Part shown: positions 7,741 to 12,931 of the stretch, piece by piece | Numbering within the stretch: the first letter of the stretch is position 1 | Layout: each line of letters begins with the position of its first letter | Assembly: GCA_900757235.1 (NCBI GenBank) | Contig: CAAENB010000077.1 | Span: 1 to 15,385, forward strand | DNA: 15,385 nucleotides | Reading direction: 5' to 3' | DNA from: an uncultured Collinsella sp. | Lineage (GTDB): Bacteria > Actinomycetota > Coriobacteriia > Coriobacteriales > Coriobacteriaceae | Program-made: the position numbers and the translations under genes | Notes under the pieces: generated by a model | What the model was told of the DNA's origin: nothing | Databases searched by the model: none | Seen by the model: only the letters and a program-made list of their open reading frames with translations

Positions 7741-7826
7741 CTTGATTTTCTATTAATCAAGCTACACACAATCTTGTTCTCCTGCTAATCAAGAATCGTT
7801 ATAATCTTGATTAGCTAGAGAGCAAG
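7741..7826. promoter_or_regulatory. Three HAIR-like 21-bp dyads (CTTGATT-N7-AATCAAG type)
   Basis: Site 1, 7741-7761, is the perfect dyad CTTGATT-N7-AATCAAG. Site 2, 7773-7793, is CTTG...AATCAAG with a weak left half. Site 3, 7806-7826, is CTTGATT...CAAG with a weak right half. All have exactly 21 bp between outer ends and start 32 and 33 bp apart, about three helical turns. HspR boxes are CTTGAGT-N7-ACTCAAG, the same geometry with one base changed per half. The sites flank and overlap the predicted promoter, which suggests repression. Confidence 0.65.
7777..7805 (+). promoter_or_regulatory. Predicted promoter of the AAA_14/DUF4143 gene
   Basis: Perfect TATAAT at 7800-7805; at 17 bp upstream lies TTCTCC (7777-7782), a poor -35, with TTGTTC at 7774-7779 as a 20-bp-spaced alternative. 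Dyad 2 covers the -35 region and dyad 3 the start site. Confidence 0.5.
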
Positions 7827-7837
7827 ATTGGAGAATC

Positions 7838-9190
7838 GTGGCATTCAACAACTTGATCGCCCAGAAAATAAAGGACTTTGAGCAACAGGGAGTTCCGCAG
7901 GTCTTTGAGCGAGATCTTGATCTGGGAAACTCACAGGAGCCAAAGCGCGACAACATCGTAAATGTGGTTGTGGGGGCCCGCCGTTGTGGAAAGACGTATC
8001 GCCTGTATCAGGAGATGCAGCGGCTTCGGGGCCGGGGCGTCGAGCTTGACCGGATGCTTTACTTTAATTTTGAGGACGAGCGCTTGCGCCCGTATGAGCC
8101 ATCGCTGCTGGCGGACGTGCTCGACACGTTCTATGCGCTGCATCCTGCTGCTCGAACCGAGGGCGCTTACATTTTCTTTGACGAGATCCAGGAAATTCCC
8201 GAATGGGGTGCGTTTCTGCGGCGTGTAGTCGATACGGAGAAAGCGACCGTCTATGTGACGGGATCTTCTTCTAAGATGCTGTCCTCAGAACTTAAGAGCG
8301 AGTTCAGGGGTCGTTCTCTTATACGAGAGCTTTTTCCGTTGAGTTTTTCTGAATACGTTCGATATAAGACGGGGAGCGTTTTCGAGCCAGATGCGACCTT
8401 TTCCCCAAGCGATGCAGCGCTGCTTCGACATCATCTGATCGGATATCTTGAACGAGGGGGATTCATCGCGACGCTTGAGCAAACGCCCGCAGACGCGATT
8501 CAGCTGCTACAGGAATATGCTTCGCGAACGGTCGCTATGGACGTCATTGAGCGTTACGACGTCAAGAACCCCCGTTTGGCCTCGCTGTTTCTGGCGCGGT
8601 GCATGGCATCTTCGGGACGAGAGCTGTCAGTGAACAAAGTGTACAACGAGTTCAAGAGCAGGCAGATACCCGTCAGTCGTAATTCGCTCAGCGACTTACT
8701 TGAGTATTATGAGGATGCCTACCTGCTGTTCTCCGTGCCGGAGTTCACGCGTTCACTGGCAAATAATACGCGGTCTGCGTCTAAAGTCTACGCTGTCGAT
8801 CCTGCGATGTTCGGAGCATTCTCTCCCGCATCGGCATTGGACCAGGGCCAGAGGCTCGAGACTGCGGTGTTCAATGCGCTCAGAAGAAGGACTCCTGCGG
8901 TGCGGGTCGGTTCGGTCTGTCGCCTATTGGTCAAGGAGAAGAATAAAAGCCATGAGGTTGACTTTGTGGCTGGGGATGCACTTCTCATGCAGGCTTATAG
9001 CCTGACTCAGGTGAGTGTGGATATGGCAAGCGAGAAAACGCGCGAACGCGAAATTGCCGCCCTCGATGCCTCGATGGCCCAGTTTGATCTTGGCGAGTCG
9101 GTAATCGTTACTATGGATGGACAGGCCGATATTCCATGTGAACACGGTGTGGTACACGCTGTGCCCGCATGGAAGTGGCTCCTTGCCTAA
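7838..9190 (+). CDS. AAA_14/DUF4143 family ATP-binding protein
   Basis: A predicted cytoplasmic ATPase of 450 aa. Walker A is GARRCGKT (46-53), Walker B is YIFFDEIQ (111-118), followed by the family-typical GSSSKMLSSEL and GRS...LFPLSFSEY segments. A winged-helix-like stretch (LSVNKVYNEFKSRQIPVSRNSLSDLLEYYEDAYLL, split here) precedes the C-terminal DUF4143 domain, whose PD-(D/E)xK-like core appears as HEVDFVA (372-378). The following strand reads LTQVSVD, without the usual lysine, so nuclease activity is doubtful. Start: GTG at 7838 with GGAG (7830-7833) 4 nt upstream. Codon use is less GC-biased than in clpB. It is a single gene, flanked by direct repeats, with three dyads over its promoter. 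These ATPases are common in anaerobes and archaea, but their physiological role is unsettled. Confidence 0.88.
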   Translation: MAFNNLIAQKIKDFEQQGVPQVFERDLDLGNSQEPKRDNIVNVVVGARRCGKTYRLYQEMQRLRGRGVELDRMLYFNFEDERLRPYEPSLLADVLDTFYALHPAARTEGAYIFFDEIQEIPEWGAFLRRVVDTEKATVYVTGSSSKMLSSELKSEFRGRSLIRELFPLSFSEYVRYKTGSVFEPDATFSPSDAALLRHHLIGYLERGGFIATLEQTPADAIQLLQEYASRTVAMDVIERYDVKNPRLASLFLARCMASSGRELSVNKVYNEFKSRQIPVSRNSLSDLLEYYEDAYLLFSVPEFTRSLANNTRSASKVYAVDPAMFGAFSPASALDQGQRLETAVFNALRRRTPAVRVGSVCRLLVKEKNKSHEVDFVAGDALLMQAYSLTQVSVDMASEKTREREIAALDASMAQFDLGESVIVTMDGQADIPCEHGVVHAVPAWKWLLA

Positions 9191-9206
9191 TCATCTACGG
9201 ACCTGT

Positions 9207-9228
9207 GGGGCCAGGACCTCCTGGCCCC
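9207..9228 (+). terminator. Hairpin downstream of the AAA_14/DUF4143 gene
   Basis: Perfect 9-bp stem GGGGCCAGG (9207-9215) / CCTGGCCCC (9220-9228) with tetraloop ACCT, 17 nt after the stop codon. No T-run follows. It lies between convergent genes and may serve both strands. Confidence 0.5.
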
Positions 9229-9262
9229 CTCATCACGGTTGGGGAGTACCATGATGCGCCCG

Positions 9263-9284
9263 GCTAGTCCTGGGCCTTGATGCT
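9263..9284. repeat. 22-bp direct repeat, right copy (3' end of membrane protein gene)
   Basis: GCTAGTCCTG...TTGATGCT, identical to 7705-7726 and in the same orientation, 1558 bp apart. Here it is the functional last codons and TAG stop (9264-9266) of the minus-strand gene. Confidence 0.7.
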
Positions 9285-10766
9285 TGGTAGGAGAATCTGG
9301 GCGAGATGGTCGCATTCGAGCTTGGTGGCAGCGTCCGCCTTGCCGTCTTTGCCGACCAGCACGTTCTTGATTTGGCTGTAGGTGTAGCGGTTGCCGGTCG
9401 TGAGCTCGACAAGCTCAATGGCCGTGTTCATGGGATAGGTCGACACGGGGTTCTGCGTGCGCCCGTTGATGGTCTGGGGCACCACATACGGATAAACGGG
9501 GCCGCTGGCGTAGACGGTATAACCGTTGCCTAGATTGGCCGCACCCAAAACCGTATCGCCCTCATCGGGCGTAAAGCTCTCGCCCTCGTGCACCGCGACG
9601 AGCGTCACGATCGGCGTATCACTGTCGCCGGCAAGATAGATGCATAGCGTGCTGCCATTCTGCCAAGTCTCGACCTTGCCGTACCACTCGACGGGGATAT
9701 CGAGCTGGTAAAGGTCGGTTGCCTTGTGACGGGCGTCGGCATCACGGGCCGCCTGTGCCTTTTGCGCGCTCACGGCATTGACGGCGGCATTGCGACGCGC
9801 AGTTGCCGCCTGCTGGAGCACCTTGGCGGTGGCGGCGGAGCTCGCGCCTCCCTCCTCGGCATATTTGGCGGCGGCGTCGATCTGGTCGTTGGTTACCGTG
9901 TCGGCCGAAGGCACCTTGAGTTTAAAGGCAGCCTGGGCGCTTAAATCCTGTCCATCGCTCTTAACGGTGACCTGCGTCTTGGTGGTCGGGACGGTATAGA
10001 TGGTGCCGTCGGCCGCGATGGGGGAGGCAGCGATGGAGAGCGTGTAATCGCCGGGCAGCAGTTTGATGCCGTGGCCGTGCTCGTCAACGTAGAGCGTTTC
10101 GCTCACAGAAGAGCCGTCGGAGTCCTGGCCACTCACCTGCACGGGGATCTTTGAGCCGGTGGAGCAGTCGAGTCCCGCGGCATGTACGCCAATCTGCACC
10201 GACATCATCGTGTGGGCATTGGCGGCGACAGCGGCAGCCTGCTCTTGCTGATATCCGTTCCAGACAGCATAGCCTGCACCGCCGGCGACAAGCGCAACGG
10301 CCACAGCGCCGGCAACCATCAGATTGCGGCGCTTGGGCGACATCTTACGATGACGAACCTCGGCCTCGCGTGCCGAGGGAACGGACGGCAGGGGAATATC
10401 GCCCATGGCGATGGTCTCGTCCACGGCTGGTGCGGAACCCAGGCCAGGAAGCTCGCGGGTCAGCGAATCCTCGGCCGGCAAGCTGTCGAGCAAGACGGTT
10501 TCCTCGCCCGTGTCGGATTCGGGCTGATTGCCGGCCTCGCTTTCGGTGTCTTCGTGACCTGCCTCGTCTTCGGTGGGCGCGGCGCCATCGTCTTTTGCAT
10601 CCTGATCATCGGACTGCGCCTCGGCTTCCGGCTCATCCTGCACGTCAGCGCCCGAATCGTCAAACGCAATCTCATCGAGTGAAATCCGGTCTAAGCTCTC
10701 CAAGGCCTCAGCGCAAGCTTCTGCATCTTGGGCCGCATCCTCTTGGCCCATCGTTTCATCTTTCAT
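9264..10766 (-). CDS. Single-pass membrane protein with acidic cytoplasmic N-terminus and extracellular Ala-rich/beta domains (500 aa)
   Basis: I recognise the architecture but not a named family. Residues 1-140 are very acidic and likely disordered. A basic flank (RHRKMSPKRRN, 138-148) precedes one membrane helix (about 149-169), so the N-terminus faces the cytoplasm. Outside lies a beta-sandwich-like domain (about 188-280, with LLPGDYTLSI), an Ala-rich helix (about 290-345), and a C-terminal domain beginning LYQLDIPVEWYGKVETW. The cytoplasmic tail holds two similar motifs, EETVLLDSLP (88-97) and DETIAMGDIPLP (116-127). Threonines in such acidic contexts are phosphorylated by Ser/Thr kinases and read by FHA domains in Actinobacteria, which is inference here. 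ATG at 10766 has GGGGG (complement of 10771-10775) 4 nt upstream. Its 3' end is duplicated at 7705. Possibly an envelope-stress or surface sensor. Confidence 0.8.
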   Translation of the reverse strand: MKDETMGQEDAAQDAEACAEALESLDRISLDEIAFDDSGADVQDEPEAEAQSDDQDAKDDGAAPTEDEAGHEDTESEAGNQPESDTGEETVLLDSLPAEDSLTRELPGLGSAPAVDETIAMGDIPLPSVPSAREAEVRHRKMSPKRRNLMVAGAVAVALVAGGAGYAVWNGYQQEQAAAVAANAHTMMSVQIGVHAAGLDCSTGSKIPVQVSGQDSDGSSVSETLYVDEHGHGIKLLPGDYTLSIAASPIAADGTIYTVPTTKTQVTVKSDGQDLSAQAAFKLKVPSADTVTNDQIDAAAKYAEEGGASSAATAKVLQQAATARRNAAVNAVSAQKAQAARDADARHKATDLYQLDIPVEWYGKVETWQNGSTLCIYLAGDSDTPIVTLVAVHEGESFTPDEGDTVLGAANLGNGYTVYASGPVYPYVVPQTINGRTQNPVSTYPMNTAIELVELTTGNRYTYSQIKNVLVGKDGKADAATKLECDHLAQILLPSIKAQD

Positions 10767-10897
10767 ACATCCCCCAAGCTCAATATCGGGACAACAATGT
10801 ACCCAAAAACAGGGTCATATAGAGCTGTCAGGCAATTGGAAATCTGATTTTATCTGTGCGAGAGGTTTTGAATATGTGCGTGGATGCGCGCAACAGC

Positions 10898-10936
10898 AAA
10901 AAGCCCCCGGAAAGCGGACAAATCGCTTTCCGGGGG
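10898..10936 (-). terminator. Intrinsic terminator of the tetR-DUF5692 unit
   Basis: Perfect 13-bp stem CCCCCGGAAAGCG (10904-10916) / CGCTTTCCGGGGG (10924-10936), 7-nt loop. On the minus strand the stem is followed by CTTTTT (complement of 10898-10903). It lies about 70 nt past the stop of the DUF5692 gene. Confidence 0.9.
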
Positions 10937-11007
10937 TATGCAATACGTTGCATTGCGCGGAGTCGGCCAGGCGACTTCACATTCAAGCGGCATGTGCACC
11001 GGGCGCG

Positions 11008-12015
11008 TTACTCGGCGTGCGCGTAATCCACCTTGGCGCGGCGAGCGGTAGCCTTCTCCCAATCGCTGGTGCCCTCAAAGACATCCTGCTTGTAGGGATT
11101 GCGGCCGAGCTTCTTGGCGCGGTAGGCGATGTAGATGATCGCGGCGATGTTGGCGACCAGTGCGGCGATCGAGACCGCAGTAGCGGCGCTGGGGTCGAGC
11201 GTGGAGTGGGTCACAAAGATGGACTCCTCCTGGAAGTACGGGAACACCTGGGCAAACATGCACCAAATGGCCAGCGTAAAGGCGCGGTTCTGGATCCAGC
11301 CGCCCTTGTTCCAGATAAAGGCGGCGACGGTGGGCGCCAGCAGCAGCGCAAAGCCGCAGAACCAGGAGTGGGTGGGCAGGCAGTTGTAGGTGTAGCAGAA
11401 GTTCCAGATGTCGTAGGCGATGATGTAGACCCAGGTCATATCGGGCCACAGCATGTCGGTCTGATCCTCGGAGGCGTAGACACTCCACCAACCGGTCATG
11501 CAGAAGATGTTGATGATACCGGCGATGCCGTTGAACACGTTGTTCCAGCCGGCCAGCTGCGTAGCACCTTCGGAGGTGACCCAAGTGGACTGGCCCAGGA
11601 CAAAGAAGTGATAGGCGCTCTCAAAGTCGGACACGACGGCGATCATGATGTTGATGGCGACGATCACAAACGGCCACGCGCGGAACCAGTGTGCCTTGCC
11701 GATCTTGCCCCACTGATACTTAATGGCGATGAAGCCCCAGCAACCGGCCAACGCCGCGTAGACCTTGGCGTAGTGGAACCAGCTGTTCTGGTACACATGG
11801 GTGGGGTTGGTGAGCGCCCACTCGGCACCCTGTGAGACGCCAATGGCGATGGCGACGCAGTAGATGGTCATGGCCAGCGGAGCCACGCCAAAGATGATTG
11901 CCGCGCCCAGCTTGGTGCGGCGGCCGACCTCGTTGAGCACGATCAGGCCAATAAAGACCATGGCCCAGCCGGCCCAGTGGATAAGGGTATTGCTACCCCA
12001 AACATCGAACAGCAT
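11008..12015 (-). CDS. DUF5692 family multi-pass membrane protein
   Basis: A 335-aa integral membrane protein with eight or nine hydrophobic helices, at about 10-30, 36-59, 80-100, 112-130, 155-180, 197-215, 220-240, 247-265 and 280-305, and a charged cytoplasmic tail (KKLGRNPYKQDVFEGTSDWE). It is rich in Trp and Tyr. SWFHYAKVYAALAGCWGF and the polar in-membrane VVSDFESAYHF are the parts I associate with DUF5692; this assignment is from memory. Acidic and aromatic residues inside helices suggest a transport or ligand-binding role, but none is established. ATG at 12015 follows AGGAG (complement of 12022-12026) at 6 nt. It lies 63 bp downstream of tetR on the same strand and ends at a strong terminator, so the two form an operon. 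The divergent oxidoreductase suggests a shared substrate. Confidence 0.75.
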   Translation of the reverse strand: MLFDVWGSNTLIHWAGWAMVFIGLIVLNEVGRRTKLGAAIIFGVAPLAMTIYCVAIAIGVSQGAEWALTNPTHVYQNSWFHYAKVYAALAGCWGFIAIKYQWGKIGKAHWFRAWPFVIVAINIMIAVVSDFESAYHFFVLGQSTWVTSEGATQLAGWNNVFNGIAGIINIFCMTGWWSVYASEDQTDMLWPDMTWVYIIAYDIWNFCYTYNCLPTHSWFCGFALLLAPTVAAFIWNKGGWIQNRAFTLAIWCMFAQVFPYFQEESIFVTHSTLDPSAATAVSIAALVANIAAIIYIAYRAKKLGRNPYKQDVFEGTSDWEKATARRAKVDYAHAE

Positions 12016-12033
12016 GCTGCTCTCCTTTCACAA

Positions 12034-12061
12034 GCCCGCGGCCCCTCTTCTGATCGCGGGC
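12034..12061 (-). promoter_or_regulatory. Intercistronic hairpin between tetR and the DUF5692 gene
   Basis: GCCCGCG (12034-12040) and CGCGGGC (12055-12061) form a 7-bp GC stem with a 14-nt loop in the 63-bp gap. There is no T-run on the minus strand. It may tune read-through or transcript stability, setting regulator and membrane protein levels separately. Confidence 0.4.
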
Positions 12062-12078
12062 AGTTTGGCCAAATGTCG

Positions 12079-12741
12079 TCAGTTCTGGGGCTTGCGCTCC
12101 GGATACTTGGCGGTATAGCCCTCGATGTGGAGTGTCGAGGCGATGATTTCCTTGACCGTCTCGTCGGGCACATCGGGGTGCGTGCGGATATACATCAAAA
12201 GACCCATGATGAGGGTGTAGAACGTCTCGTAGACATGGTCGATGCGTAGCTCATGATGGGCGACAAAATCCACCACGGTGGTATCGCAGATATACTGCGC
12301 CACGCGCTGGACCACGTTGTGCAAAAAGCCGCCGTATAGCGCGCCGCTGCTCGAGGTGAGCGTGCTCGGCAGCTCGTGGCCGCTGGCGACCAGGCGTTTA
12401 AAGAGCGGGGCGACGGTGTCGAGCGCGCCCTCGATATCACCAACGGTGCGGCCGGCATTCCACGTCTCGAGCTCGGAGATAAAACCGTCGATTGCCTCGT
12501 CCATGACGGCGGTGACGGCGGCGTCCATGTCGGCGAAGTAGTGGTAGAACAGCGAGCGCGTGCAGCCGGCTCGCTTGGTTACGGCCGAGACGGATAGGTG
12601 GGACACGCCCAGCTCGGAGCTTACGGTGCGCACGGCATCGAGGATCTCGCGACGGCGTTCGTCGCCCGTCAGGCGCTTTGCCGTGCTGTCGGACGCGAGG
12701 ACGGCATCAGCCACAGAGATGTTTGCCGTGTTATCGCTCAT
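12079..12741 (-). CDS. TetR/AcrR family transcriptional regulator
   Basis: A 220-aa one-component repressor. With the preferred start, the DNA-binding domain spans about 26-74: RREILDAVRTVSSELGVSHL, then the helix-turn-helix LSVSAVTKRAGCTRSLFYHYF (49-69), the TetR signature ending in YHYF. The remaining helices form the variable ligand-binding/dimer domain. The longest frame starts at 12759 (MKGGKRMSDN), but AAAGG within that extension lies about 10 nt before ATG at 12741, and no ribosome site precedes 12759, so I chose 12741. It is the first gene of the leftward operon. A double dyad 55-100 bp upstream is the probable operator, implying autoregulation together with control of the divergent oxidoreductase. 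The ligand is unknown. Confidence in the family is high. Confidence 0.92.
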   Translation of the reverse strand: MSDNTANISVADAVLASDSTAKRLTGDERRREILDAVRTVSSELGVSHLSVSAVTKRAGCTRSLFYHYFADMDAAVTAVMDEAIDGFISELETWNAGRTVGDIEGALDTVAPLFKRLVASGHELPSTLTSSSGALYGGFLHNVVQRVAQYICDTTVVDFVAHHELRIDHVYETFYTLIMGLLMYIRTHPDVPDETVKEIIASTLHIEGYTAKYPERKPQN

Positions 12742-12790
12742 GCGTTTGCCGCCTTTCATCCGTTTGGGCCCGACCGTTCGCCTAACAGTC

Positions 12791-12819
12791 TTGAATATTG
12801 TTGACGGTTCGTCAATACT
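12791..12819 (+). promoter_or_regulatory. Possible promoter of the oxidoreductase gene
   Basis: TTGAAT (12791-12796), 17-bp spacer, AATACT (12814-12819). The spacer contains operator dyad 1, so repressor bound there would block it. The match to the -10 consensus is 4 of 6. Confidence 0.4.
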
Positions 12820-12843
12820 GTTTTTGACACAATGTCAACAATA
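12796..12843. promoter_or_regulatory. Double TetR-type operator in the divergent promoter region
   Basis: Two 15-bp dyads with perfect 6-bp arms: TTGACG-GTT-CGTCAA (12801-12815) and TTGACA-CAA-TGTCAA (12824-12838), with centres 23 bp apart. The outermost flanks are also complementary: TATTGTTGAC (12796-12805) and GTCAACAATA (12834-12843) are perfect reverse complements, so the whole 48 bp forms a nested palindrome. It lies between the divergent tetR and oxidoreductase genes. Confidence 0.7.
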
Positions 12844-12931
12844 GCGGGTGAACGGCATGGGGGCATGCCCGGCCTGCAAAAAAAGAGGGGCGCTGCGGTC
12901 TCGCCGGGCTGCGGCAAGAGAAGGGACGACT

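Noticed and set aside
10151..10822. Plus-strand frame opposite the start of the 500-aa membrane protein gene
   Set aside because: The translation is Arg/Pro/Ser-rich shadow sequence without a ribosome site, and it runs past the opposite gene's start into its leader.
10876..11835. Plus-strand 319-codon frame over the DUF5692 gene
   Set aside because: It crosses a clear minus-strand terminator and lies antisense to a coherent multi-helix membrane protein with a good ribosome site.
12854..12869. GGCATG-GGGG-CATGCC hairpin in the oxidoreductase leader as a riboswitch
   Set aside because: A 6-bp stem alone, with no recognisable riboswitch core, is weak evidence in GC-rich DNA.
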